NCBI GenBank assembly: GCA_027624715.1
Contig: JAQBTV010000010.1
Location: 1-37,494 of the forward strand
DNA length: 37,494 nt
Reading direction: 5' to 3'
From: Pseudomonadota bacterium
GTDB taxonomy: Bacteria > Pseudomonadota > Gammaproteobacteria > Burkholderiales > Eutrophovitaceae
Positions 9,365 through 16,839 of the stretch are shown here, one piece after another. The translations under genes were made by a program, and so were the position numbers. Below the pieces are notes generated by a model that made no database searches, was not told the origin of the DNA, and worked only from the letters and a program-made list of their open reading frames with translations. Position 1 is the stretch's first letter. Each line of letters opens with the position of its first letter.

Positions 9365-10204
9365 ATGGAATTATTTCTTGTCTGTCCCAAGTGCACACAT
9401 TTGTTCGGGTCGACTTCAACGCGACTCATGGAGCAATCCGGTCGTGTTGAGTGCCTCTCTTGTAGCAATTCTTTCGATGGATATGCCCACTATCGTTTTG
9501 ACATTTTGGAAGAGCCTATAAAAGTTACGCTAGATGAGGCAATAAAAGAGAAGAGTCGTTTCGGCCAGAGGCATACATTGGATTTAGGTAGCTCTAACGG
9601 TGCAAAGAAGGCCGTCGGGAAGAAAGATGCGGCATTGCAGGACGTGGCCGTTCGAGTGGTTCGCTCGGCGGAAGTTGATACAAACTTATACGAAGCCGTG
9701 TTCGCACCTCTCCCGGTGTCGAGGTCGCGTTGGTGGTATGCGAATCTCATGTTCTTTTTAATTTTTATATTAATTCTCATGTTTGGCTTTAATCGGCAGA
9801 TATACGTAAATAGCCCTCTTGTTGCTAAAGGGGCTGTAAAAATATGTGGCACTCTTGGTTGTGAGGTCGGGATCCCTAGACAGATTAATGCGTTAAGGTT
9901 GATTGGAGCGGACCTCTTGGTTAGGCCTGATTGGGGGGATTCTTATTACCAGTTTCGCGCGACGATTCAGAACGTTGGAAAACAGCAGTTGCAATTTCCA
10001 GCAATGGAACTGAAATTAACTGACGCTCAAGGACGAATTGTTACAAGCCGAGTTATTTATCCGATCGAGTATATTGGGGAGACTACGCAAGCGGGAATAA
10101 AAGCTAAGGGAGAACAACAATTAAATTTAATGTTTCGTATTGAGGGTGCTCCTCCGTTTGCCTTTGATAGTTATCTGTTTTATCCGAAAAAGAACAGACT
10201 TTAG
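9365..10204 (+). CDS. Zinc-ribbon and DUF3426 domain membrane protein
   Basis: A 279-residue protein of unknown function. The N-terminus is an MJ0042-type zinc ribbon with CPKC (Cys 7 and 10) and CLSC (Cys 30 and 33). A variable hydrophilic stretch follows, then one transmembrane helix around YANLMFFLIFILILMFGF (roughly residues 122-142), and a C-terminal domain with CGTLGCEV and beta-rich sequence typical of DUF3426. The topology suggests a cytoplasmic metal-binding end and an outside domain. It starts 4 bases after prmA; this pairing is common in betaproteobacteria, but the role has not been defined to my knowledge. Confidence 0.8.
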   Translation: MELFLVCPKCTHLFGSTSTRLMEQSGRVECLSCSNSFDGYAHYRFDILEEPIKVTLDEAIKEKSRFGQRHTLDLGSSNGAKKAVGKKDAALQDVAVRVVRSAEVDTNLYEAVFAPLPVSRSRWWYANLMFFLIFILILMFGFNRQIYVNSPLVAKGAVKICGTLGCEVGIPRQINALRLIGADLLVRPDWGDSYYQFRATIQNVGKQQLQFPAMELKLTDAQGRIVTSRVIYPIEYIGETTQAGIKAKGEQQLNLMFRIEGAPPFAFDSYLFYPKKNRL

Positions 10205-10259
10205 TTGCGCTATTCTGCTAGTACTTATGCACGAGTAGATCAGAATTTTTGGAGTGAGA

Positions 10260-10643
10260 ATGTTAAATGATGAGAAGATAAAGTTTAGCGAGACGCATCA
10301 GTGGATCCAACTTAATGAAGAGGGTGTTGCATCAGTTGGTATAAGTGATTACGCTCAGGATTCTCTCGGGGACGTAGTCTATATTGAGTTGCCCTCACTG
10401 GGTTCTGTATTCAAAGCAGGCGAGCAATGTGGGCTTATCGAGTCGGTGAAGACTGCATCTGACTTATTTATCCCGGTGGCTGGAGAGGTTGTCGCTGTCA
10501 ATGAGGTATTGAGAGAGCAGCCCGAATTAATTAATGAACTGCCTCAAAAGACATGGATATTTAAGGTGAAGGTGATAGATGTGAGACCCATTGAGGCGCT
10601 AATGAGTCAAGCTCAATACCTTGAATTTGTAGCGACAGAATAG
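10260..10643 (+). CDS. gcvH: Glycine cleavage system H protein (GcvH-like lipoyl protein)
   Basis: A 127-residue lipoyl carrier. The lipoylated residue is Lys 64 in IESVKTASD, the classic GcvH site, and YAQDSLGDVVYIELP is typical of the family. ATG 10260 is preferred over GTG 10254 because GGAG at 10251-10254 then sits 5 bases upstream. The region that usually reads NxxPYGEGW is replaced by NELPQKTW, a modest divergence. GcvT and GcvP are not next to it, so it would need partners elsewhere if it works in glycine cleavage. It points towards the sox operon on the other strand. A relation to the GcvH-like LbpA proteins of sulfur oxidisers is conceivable but the sequence looks like ordinary GcvH. 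Confidence 0.88.
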   Translation: MLNDEKIKFSETHQWIQLNEEGVASVGISDYAQDSLGDVVYIELPSLGSVFKAGEQCGLIESVKTASDLFIPVAGEVVAVNEVLREQPELINELPQKTWIFKVKVIDVRPIEALMSQAQYLEFVATE

Positions 10644-10662
10644 GTCTTACGTCGTTTTTAGT

Positions 10663-10680
10663 ATAGCTGTAATCAGCTAT
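10663..10680. other. Perfect 7-bp hairpin between gcvH and the sox operon
   Basis: ATAGCTG (10663-10669), loop TAAT, CAGCTAT (10674-10680). It lies 20 bases after the gcvH stop, between two convergent units. No T-run follows the stem on either strand, so it is not a classical intrinsic terminator; it might protect a 3' end or assist termination. Confidence 0.45.
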
Positions 10681-10711
10681 GGATATAGATTAATGATTAA
10701 CGGTGATATGC

Positions 10712-10798
10712 ATGAAAATTAAAATAACAATCATGGAACGACTGTTGTTTGTTGCAGTTTTAGGACTACTGTTGAAGTTTGCCTCGCTTCAATTCTGA
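10712..10798 (+). CDS. Possible 28-residue hydrophobic small protein
   Basis: An ATG-to-TGA frame of 28 residues beginning MKIKITIMERLLF and continuing through a leucine/valine-rich stretch that could form one membrane helix. It sits in the 172-base gap between gcvH and soxA. The upstream GGTGAT is a weak ribosome site. Nothing identifies a family, and an ORF this short can be random; treat it as a candidate only. Confidence 0.25.
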   Translation: MKIKITIMERLLFVAVLGLLLKFASLQF

Positions 10799-10815
10799 AA
10801 GCTTAGCCTCTAAAT

Positions 10816-11643
10816 TTAGCGACGGTAGACAGATGATTGTAGGGGTAATCCGTTACTCAGGTATGAATGAAAGAACTCTAGGTTATTAAGCACTTCGCTT
10901 CCAGATTCAAATGGAACGGCGCCAACTGCCTCCATGCAGCGCTGGTATCTCATCTGTAGTGTGTAGAGACGCTCCCCTCCTCTAAATACGGGAAAATGAA
11001 CGGCCTGGCCAATAGTTGGAGACAGGAGCTCATCTCGAAAATAGCGGCCTCCGTTTGTTAGGTGGCAGGATGCACAGGCTAAGTTATATTGACCAATGCG
11101 TCTAAAATAGAAGGACTTGCCGAGCGCATACTTAATTAAGGCTTCTTCGGTGGACACTTCAATTTGCATCAGCATGCCGTCTGATAAAGATCTCGCGTAA
11201 GCACTTAGAGCTCCCATCGTTTCGGGATCAATATGATTCAACTTTGTTTCCCCGTTTTGCTCGAGACAAAAATTGAGCGCCATTTCAAATGTGACTACTT
11301 GTTTGTATGTTGTATCGTAGTAAGGAAATTTGCCAGCGACATTAACTCCTTTATTCTCAAAGCAATTATCAAATGTTTGGCCATTCTTAAAAAGGGTACC
11401 CCATATTTTTTTACCTTGATCGATCATCTCCTGAAAAGGTGGGAAATCCATGATACTGTTGTATTGATCAAGCGCATCTTCACTCAACATCATAGAGCCG
11501 TGGATGTATTGAGATATAGGTACGTCAGGTATGTTCGCTGCGAAAGTAGCTATAAACAGCTGTCGGTCTTCTTCTGGGTTGCTCCATGTCTGAGAAGATG
11601 CAATAAGAATGATTAGAGCTGTAAGATATTTAAGAGGGCGCAT
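10816..11643 (-). CDS. soxA: SoxA, c-type cytochrome of the SoxAX thiosulfate-linking complex
   Basis: Periplasmic subunit of L-cysteine S-thiosulfotransferase, which with SoxX joins thiosulfate to the carrier SoxYZ. The 275 residues begin with a Sec signal (about 1-21). One haem motif, CASCH (Cys 190, Cys 193, His 194), is present. The position of the second haem seen in dihaem SoxA has lone cysteines instead (Cys 94 and Cys 126, likely a disulfide), so this is a monohaem form. Cys 236 in RYQRCMEAVG matches the conserved cysteine that binds the haem iron. It is the last gene of the minus-strand soxX-soxY-soxZ-soxA unit, 9 bases after soxZ. Confidence 0.93.
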   Translation of the reverse strand: MRPLKYLTALIILIASSQTWSNPEEDRQLFIATFAANIPDVPISQYIHGSMMLSEDALDQYNSIMDFPPFQEMIDQGKKIWGTLFKNGQTFDNCFENKGVNVAGKFPYYDTTYKQVVTFEMALNFCLEQNGETKLNHIDPETMGALSAYARSLSDGMLMQIEVSTEEALIKYALGKSFYFRRIGQYNLACASCHLTNGGRYFRDELLSPTIGQAVHFPVFRGGERLYTLQMRYQRCMEAVGAVPFESGSEVLNNLEFFHSYLSNGLPLQSSVYRR

Positions 11644-11652
11644 GGCAGTATC

Positions 11653-11967
11653 TTAGGAGATCGTCGTCTTTCCGACCCCTGATGCACCCATGTTGTCCTC
11701 CCACTCGACGCTCAACTCATCACCACCAACCGCGTTAGGCACCCAGTAGTTCAAATACGGATTTTTGGACACGGATCGGCTCCAGTGAGCTTGCATGATT
11801 GGTTTTCCATTATGGCTAATTTTGACGGTATGAATGAAGTACTTTGGAATCAATTCCTTCGTATGCTTATCTTTTCGATAACCCGTTTCCATTGGATGGA
11901 AAATCATTATTTTGACATCCGCTACGTTGTCTTTAAGGCTTACTCTAAAGCGTACTGTTTTATCCAT
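11653..11967 (-). CDS. soxZ: SoxZ, thiosulfate carrier partner of SoxY
   Basis: About 104 residues starting MDKTVRFRVSLKDN; an upstream TTG at 12006 would overlap soxY and give an over-long, basic N-terminus. SoxZ has an immunoglobulin-like fold, no signal peptide, and is exported as a complex with Tat-targeted SoxY. Family sequence is visible in KIMIFHPMETGYRKD and in the C-terminal GGDELSVEWEDNMG. It lies 23 bases after soxY and 9 before soxA. The heterodimer carries the sulfur substrate on the SoxY C-terminal cysteine. Confidence 0.92.
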   Translation of the reverse strand: MDKTVRFRVSLKDNVADVKIMIFHPMETGYRKDKHTKELIPKYFIHTVKISHNGKPIMQAHWSRSVSKNPYLNYWVPNAVGGDELSVEWEDNMGASGVGKTTIS

Positions 11968-11990
11968 TTTTTTTCGTATCTTTCTCTGAT

Positions 11991-12458
11991 TTATTCTTCT
12001 CCGCAACCGCCGATAGTTACATTAACTTGTCGAGCACTTCTGTAGAAAATCCCTTCCGCCAATACGATGACATGCACAAATGCTGTCTCACCCATCTTTA
12101 TCCTAGATGCAATGAATGGTTCTACGCCAGCCGTGAACATGTAATCTGACACTAAGGGTTGAGGATTCTTTTCCGCGAACACAAAAATTCGCTCAGTTTT
12201 TGGAATTTTGCTAAGAATCTTGATAGGAACGATTGCGCCATTTTCAGCAATTTCGGGTAGGGACAGCTCGATGTTTTTGCCCGCATCACGCAGCTCGTCT
12301 GGGTTTCTTATTCCAATACTCCGAAATGTATTAACGATATCGATCTCATTGTAGGCTTTTTCATTCCAGCGTGCGTACCCGTTGATGGGTATTAATAGCG
12401 TACTTATTATTGTAAGTGCTGATTGGAGAAATGCTCTACGTTGTTTTGAAAGCGTCAT
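11991..12458 (-). CDS. soxY: SoxY, sulfur carrier protein (variant C-terminus)
   Basis: Covalent sulfur carrier of the Sox pathway, active in the periplasm. I take the ATG at 12458, giving 155 residues and a twin-arginine signal SKQRRAFLQ (Arg 7-8) with a hydrophobic core to about residue 28. The longer frame to 12575 would run into soxX. The carrier cysteine is Cys 152 near the end of VTIGGCGEE. The family normally ends GGCGG; here the last glycine is replaced by two glutamates, so the swinging arm is one residue longer and acidic. It starts 5 bases after soxX. Gene order X-Y-Z-A is the usual core. Confidence 0.92.
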   Translation of the reverse strand: MTLSKQRRAFLQSALTIISTLLIPINGYARWNEKAYNEIDIVNTFRSIGIRNPDELRDAGKNIELSLPEIAENGAIVPIKILSKIPKTERIFVFAEKNPQPLVSDYMFTAGVEPFIASRIKMGETAFVHVIVLAEGIFYRSARQVNVTIGGCGEE

Positions 12459-12463
12459 AAATT

Positions 12464-12847
12464 CTATAGCGTGTAAAGGTAATCGATGATCGTTTGAATT
12501 TGTGCTTCGCTTAAAATTTCGTGCGCGCCAAAAGGTGGCATGATCGTATCCGGGTAAGTATCCCGCGCGTCCCAAATTTGTTTGAAGAGTACTTCTCTAG
12601 AGGGGAACCGACGTTTCATGTCCTTAAGTGGCGGAGCAATATTAGCTAGGGTTACTGCGAGCTTATCGTTGGGGGCGCTGTGACAAGCAAGACAATTTCC
12701 ATAATCATAATTGTGAGTAAGCTCCCGGCCACTGCGAACAGAATCAGTTTCTGCTTTAGAGTTAATCGGCGATAACAGGATAGCCAATAGGCTTAAGAAG
12801 AAAGATAAGGGAGGGATCAGTTTGTGTTTTCGTAAAGTTCGTACCAT
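12464..12847 (-). CDS. soxX: SoxX, monohaem c-type cytochrome
   Basis: Small periplasmic cytochrome that pairs with SoxA and accepts electrons when thiosulfate is attached to SoxYZ. The 127 residues include a Sec signal (about 1-32), the haem motif CLACH (Cys 52, Cys 55, His 56) and the probable axial Met in DTIMPPFGAHEILS. The C-terminus IDYLYTL is normal for SoxX. It opens the sox unit, 40 bases after the moaC stop on the same strand, so it may be read from the moaC promoter or from one in that gap. Electrons could pass to the cytochrome c oxidase branch fed by the bc1 complex encoded nearby. Confidence 0.93.
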   Translation of the reverse strand: MVRTLRKHKLIPPLSFFLSLLAILLSPINSKAETDSVRSGRELTHNYDYGNCLACHSAPNDKLAVTLANIAPPLKDMKRRFPSREVLFKQIWDARDTYPDTIMPPFGAHEILSEAQIQTIIDYLYTL

Positions 12848-12887
12848 TTTTTTAGAATCAAATTAGTATGTAAAAGTCCCTATTTAA

Positions 12888-13367
12888 TCACTCGTCGGCA
12901 GTCCATGTGCCGGATTTACCACCACTTTTTTCTAAGAGCCTCACATCACGCATTAACATACCGCGGTCTACTGCTTTACACATATCGTAGATGGTGAGTA
13001 ACCCAACGGACACAGCTGTTAGCGCCTCCATTTCAACGCCAGTCTTTCCCCATGTTTCTACCCTAGCGGTACACAGAACCGAGTGAAAATTTTGTTGGAT
13101 ATTGAAATCTACGGTAACTCGAGTAATGGTCAGTGGGTGGCACAAAGGAATTAATTCAGATGTTCGTTTAGATGCCTGAATCGCAGCGATTCTGGCGATA
13201 CCAAGTACGTCGCCTTTTTTGGCCTCTCCTGCTTGAATCAGTCTAAGCGTGTCGGGGAGCATGCTGATGATGCCGCTGGCAATAGCCACTCGCTTGGTTT
13301 CGTCTTTATCTCCCACGTCAACCATATGCGCTTGTCCAGTCACATCAAAATGGGTTAAGTCACTCAA
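12888..13367 (-). CDS. moaC: Cyclic pyranopterin monophosphate synthase
   Basis: Second step of molybdenum cofactor synthesis, turning the MoaA product into cyclic pyranopterin monophosphate. The 159 residues carry [38 protein letters not shown] with catalytic Asp and Lys, and the C-terminal KSGGKSG loop. Length fits E. coli MoaC (161). It precedes soxX on the same strand by 40 bases and is divergent (87 bases) from the M48 protease gene. No other moa or mob gene is in the window; the neighbouring Sox proteins here do not use molybdenum (SoxCD would). Confidence 0.96.
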   Translation of the reverse strand: MSDLTHFDVTGQAHMVDVGDKDETKRVAIASGIISMLPDTLRLIQAGEAKKGDVLGIARIAAIQASKRTSELIPLCHPLTITRVTVDFNIQQNFHSVLCTARVETWGKTGVEMEALTAVSVGLLTIYDMCKAVDRGMLMRDVRLLEKSGGKSGTWTADE

Positions 13368-13454
13368 GGTATTAACGTCCTTCAGAAATTCACTTTAGTT
13401 GAACTTTTCAATGATAAAGTTATTGAGATTGTATGTATCGTTTATGATAACACT

Positions 13455-14900
13455 GTGAATCGGATACTTTTGTTAATTTTTTTCTATGTGATGTGGGCAG
13501 GGAAAAGTGCGCTAGCCCAAGATCTTCCTGATTTGGGGGACCCATCTCGTGATGATTTTTCTCCATTTCAAGAGCAGACTATCGGGGCATCGATCATGGG
13601 TAATATACGATCAAGACCTGCTTACGTGTCGGATCCCGAGATTGCTGATTACCTCAACCACCTAGGGTATCAATTAGTAGCCAATAGCGATTCTCCCGCT
13701 ACTGACTTTTATTTTTTTGTGCTTATTAATCAGACACTAAATGCTTTTGCCTTACCCGGTGGGTATGTTGGCGTTCATTCTGGATTGATTCTAGATTCGG
13801 ATAATGAGTCGATGTTGGCTGGAGTCTTGGCGCATGAAATCGCTCATGTGACGCAGAGACACATCGCCCGAGTTATTGCGGGACAAAGCAGGGTGCGAAT
13901 CGGTTCATTAGCGGCCATGGCGGCAGCCATTCTAGCGGCTCGATCAAACGGAGATGTTGCGCAGGCTGCTGTGATGACTTCTGCTGCGTTACCGATACAG
14001 AGTCAGTTAAATTTTACACGCGAGCATGAGCGGGAGGCCGATCGCATTGGGCTTCGAATACTGAAGCAGGCCAAGTTTGACCCTCATCAGGTCCCGTTAT
14101 TTTTTAAATATTTGCAACGCCAATCAAGACTTTATGAATCAGGAATTCCTGATTATTTGAGAACTCATCCTATTAATTCAGAGAGGATTGCTGACATAGA
14201 GGCTAGATTAGCGAAAGTGTCTTCAAATCAAGTTGAAGACAGTATCGCGCTCCTGTTTGTTAAGGCTCGTTTAAGGATCTACCAAGATGGATCTTTAAAA
14301 GCGATTGAATTATTTAAAGAACAACTTAATTCGCAAGACAAAAAAGCTAGAGTCGCCGGAATGTATGGGTTACTTTGTGCTCAGATATTTTCAAACGAGT
14401 TAAATGTGGTCACGCTTGATGAGGCGAGAGCAGAGCTCGATACAGCATTGAGCTTCGAGCCAGGACATCCAATGCTCTTGTCGTTAGAGGCTGATTTCGA
14501 GCGGTTGTTCGGGGATCTTGAGCGTGCTGACGCGTTGTATGCTGAGGCTTTGGTGCGATATCCAACGAGAAAGTCACTCGCGTATGGTTACGCGGAACTT
14601 CTCTTGTCCTCTGAGAGATTTACAGATTTAGAAAAATTAATGTCGAACCTTGTTTGGAATGCTGAAGTCCGTGACTCGAGGTATTATGAATATCGAGCAA
14701 AAGCATATGCTGGTTTGAAACGAAAAATGGCCATGCACCTAGATTATGCAGAGGGTCTTGCATTGAAGGGAAATTTAGTCGGAGCTATTAATGAGCTGCT
14801 TTCAGCACAAAGAGCAACCGATGGTGATTTTTTTCTGCGTACTTCGGTTGTTTCTCGTCTGCGGGAGCTAGAGGAAATGCAAAGAGCGTTGGAGAAGTGA
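13455..14900 (+). CDS. bepA: BepA-like periplasmic M48 metalloprotease with TPR domain
   Basis: A 481-residue envelope quality-control protease/chaperone resembling E. coli BepA (YfgC, 487). GTG at 13455 begins a Sec signal (about 1-21, ending ALAQD). The zinc site is HEIAH (127-131) with Glu 194 in EREAD as third ligand. The loop FALPGGYVGVHSG is conserved. The C-terminal half, from about residue 270, is helical and TPR-like. In E. coli the protein assists LptD and BAM assembly and degrades misfolded outer-membrane proteins. It is divergent from moaC and 57 bases before coq7. Confidence 0.9.
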   Translation: MNRILLLIFFYVMWAGKSALAQDLPDLGDPSRDDFSPFQEQTIGASIMGNIRSRPAYVSDPEIADYLNHLGYQLVANSDSPATDFYFFVLINQTLNAFALPGGYVGVHSGLILDSDNESMLAGVLAHEIAHVTQRHIARVIAGQSRVRIGSLAAMAAAILAARSNGDVAQAAVMTSAALPIQSQLNFTREHEREADRIGLRILKQAKFDPHQVPLFFKYLQRQSRLYESGIPDYLRTHPINSERIADIEARLAKVSSNQVEDSIALLFVKARLRIYQDGSLKAIELFKEQLNSQDKKARVAGMYGLLCAQIFSNELNVVTLDEARAELDTALSFEPGHPMLLSLEADFERLFGDLERADALYAEALVRYPTRKSLAYGYAELLLSSERFTDLEKLMSNLVWNAEVRDSRYYEYRAKAYAGLKRKMAMHLDYAEGLALKGNLVGAINELLSAQRATDGDFFLRTSVVSRLRELEEMQRALEK

Positions 14901-14957
14901 TATGAGATTTGATATTGATGGATGATGCAAAATTCTAATTTGAATTAGGGGTGGTTG

Positions 14958-15584
14958 ATGTTTTCATTTGTAGATGGAGTGATTGAAGAGCTTGATCAGA
15001 GTCTCAGGGTATTAACCGGGGCGGTATCGGCGCATCGTGATTTGCAGGTTTCGGAGTCCGATGTAGAGCTTAATGACCAGCAAAAAAAAATGTCTGCTAA
15101 ATTTATGCGAGTGAATCATACGGGTGAAGTGTGTGCCCAAGCGCTGTACCGGGGCCAAGCCGCGGTTGAGACAAATACAGACATTAAGGGTGAGCTGATT
15201 CAATCAGCTCGAGAGGAGCTGGATCATCTTGTGTGGACGAAGCAACGAATAGAAGAATTGGGTGGGAAAACGAGTGTACTCAATCCACTATTTTATGGTG
15301 GTTCATTCGCTATTGGAATGTTAGCGGGACTGTTTGGTACACAAACCAGTCTTGGTTTCTTGCGAGAAACAGAACGCCAAGTTGAGTCGCATCTGTCTGA
15401 GCACTTGGACCGGTTGCCTGTCGAAGATGTGCGTAGTCGCGTAATTATTTCTCAAATGAAACAGGAGGAGCGGTACCACGCGGATCGCGCTCAGCGTCTT
15501 GGTGCGAGTTCGTTACCTAAGCGTGTGAGTGTATTGATGGGTTTGATGTCGAAAATCATGACAAGAACAACGTTTTTTGTTTAA
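14958..15584 (+). CDS. coq7: Demethoxyubiquinone hydroxylase (Coq7/UbiF replacement)
   Basis: Diiron enzyme for a late hydroxylation in ubiquinone synthesis, bound to the inner membrane. About 208 residues. Iron ligands are recognisable in NHTGEVCAQALY, REELDHLVW, ETERQVESHLSEH and KQEERYHADRA, matching the Glu/ExxH pattern of the Coq7 carboxylate family. ATG 14958 follows AGGGGTGG at 14947-14954, better than the TTG at 14955. Its stop is one base from that of the OsmC gene on the other strand. Coq7 uses oxygen, in keeping with aerobic life. Confidence 0.94.
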   Translation: MFSFVDGVIEELDQSLRVLTGAVSAHRDLQVSESDVELNDQQKKMSAKFMRVNHTGEVCAQALYRGQAAVETNTDIKGELIQSAREELDHLVWTKQRIEELGGKTSVLNPLFYGGSFAIGMLAGLFGTQTSLGFLRETERQVESHLSEHLDRLPVEDVRSRVIISQMKQEERYHADRAQRLGASSLPKRVSVLMGLMSKIMTRTTFFV

Positions 15585-15585
15585 T

Positions 15586-16020
15586 TCAGTCCTGACTTTC
15601 GGCCGAGGGGACATAAATTTCAAAATCATGAGTAATTTGAGCTGATTTACCGAGCATTATCGATGCGGAGCAATACTTTTGCGCAGATAAGTTGATCGCG
15701 CGTTCTACAATATTTTTGCTGATATTTTCCCCATAAATCTTGAAATGTAAGTGAATCCAGGTGAAGATTTTTGGATCAGTTTCTGCTCGTTTTGCCTCAA
15801 TTTCTACGGTGAGATCAGTGATGTTTTGCCGTGATTTGCGCAAAATGGTCACTACATCATAAGCGCTGCATCCGCCGAGGCCCATTAAAAGCATTTCCAT
15901 GGGACGTGCCCCCTGATTCTTGCCACCAGCTTCTGCTGAGCCATCCATTGTTATGGTGTGCCCGCTACCGCTATTTGCGTTAAAGGCAACGCCGTCCAAC
16001 AACTTAATTGTTGTTTTCAT
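15586..16020 (-). CDS. OsmC/YhfA-family protein
   Basis: A 144-residue OsmC-fold protein. The two family cysteines are visible: GGCSAYDVVTILRKSR and KYCSASIMLGKSAQITH. OsmC and Ohr members reduce organic peroxides, while the YhfA branch, which this resembles by length and the Cys context, has no settled role. It converges on coq7 and faces away from petA across a 218-base intergenic region. Confidence 0.85.
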   Translation of the reverse strand: MKTTIKLLDGVAFNANSGSGHTITMDGSAEAGGKNQGARPMEMLLMGLGGCSAYDVVTILRKSRQNITDLTVEIEAKRAETDPKIFTWIHLHFKIYGENISKNIVERAINLSAQKYCSASIMLGKSAQITHDFEIYVPSAESQD

Positions 16021-16238
16021 TGATGATCCATTTTTAGGGAAGAACTTTTGATTGTATAAGTTTAACCAATTTTATTTAGTTTGGAATTGCGGCATACGCA
16101 TATCACAAAAATAACAATATAATCATGTAGTTATAAAGGTACGTCTAGATTTAATTTTGCACTACGCTGTATAATTAAAAAATATTAAACTTAGTGATTC
16201 TTTACTAATCTATTGTTTAGTTTCGAGGAGGTTTGAGG
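16021..16238. promoter_or_regulatory. AT-rich divergent regulatory region for osmC-like gene and petABC
   Basis: This 218-base AT-rich gap has TATAAT at 16170-16175 on the plus strand, about 60 bases before petA, with no good -35 at 17 bases. A second TATAAT lies at 16118-16123. Either could serve the pet operon. The petA ribosome site GAGGAGG is at 16225-16231. No ORF or clear hairpin was seen. Confidence 0.35.
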
Positions 16239-16835
16239 TTGAGTTCTGAAAATTCAGTGAATGAGCAACGTCGTATGCTTGTTGTATCGACCGGTGCGGT
16301 CGGTGCGGTAGGCGCGTTAGCTGCGATATCGCCACTTTTTGTCAGCATGGCGCCTAGCGAGCGGGCAAAAGCTGCAGGTGCTCCCGTAGAGGTTGACTTG
16401 ACTAAGTTGGAACCGGGAATGCTCATTACGGAGGCGTGGCGCGGGAAACCGGTTTGGATTTTGCACCGTACGGATGAGATGTTGAGTAAGCTGGCGGAGA
16501 CTGCCAATCTCGTGTCAGATCCCGACTCTAAATTGCCGATGCAGCCGGATTATGCGAAAAATGTTGAGCGCTCAATTAAGCCTCAATATCTGGTCTTAGT
16601 GGGTATTTGCACCCACCTTGGCTGCTCGCCCACTCAAAAGCTTGAGGCGGGAGCAGCTTCTGGCCTTGGGGCAGACTGGAATGGGGGGTTCTTTTGTCCC
16701 TGCCACGGCTCTAAATTTGATCTTGCTGGGCGCGTATATAAAGGTGTGCCAGCACCCGCGAATCTAGAGGTTCCTCCGCACCAATTTTTATCTGATTCCC
16801 GATTGTTAATTGGGGACGACGTAGCTAGGAGTTAA
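16239..16835 (+). CDS. petA: Ubiquinol-cytochrome c reductase Rieske iron-sulfur subunit
   Basis: Electron-transfer subunit of the bc1 complex, anchored by an N-terminal helix (about residues 11-32) with its head in the periplasm. The 2Fe-2S ligands are Cys 124 and His 126 in CTHLGC, and Cys 153 and His 156 in CPCHGS; Cys 129 and Cys 155 form the expected disulfide. I prefer TTG 16239 as start because GAGGAGG ends 7 bases upstream; TTG 16233 would be only one base away. It heads the petABC operon, 4 bases before petB. About 198 residues, normal for beta/gammaproteobacteria. Confidence 0.95.
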   Translation: MSSENSVNEQRRMLVVSTGAVGAVGALAAISPLFVSMAPSERAKAAGAPVEVDLTKLEPGMLITEAWRGKPVWILHRTDEMLSKLAETANLVSDPDSKLPMQPDYAKNVERSIKPQYLVLVGICTHLGCSPTQKLEAGAASGLGADWNGGFFCPCHGSKFDLAGRVYKGVPAPANLEVPPHQFLSDSRLLIGDDVARS

Positions 16836-16839
16836 TTTG

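Noticed and set aside
9490-9852. 120-residue minus-strand frame inside the DUF3426 gene
   Set aside because: Antisense to a gene with a clear zinc ribbon and membrane helix; no ribosome site or motif.
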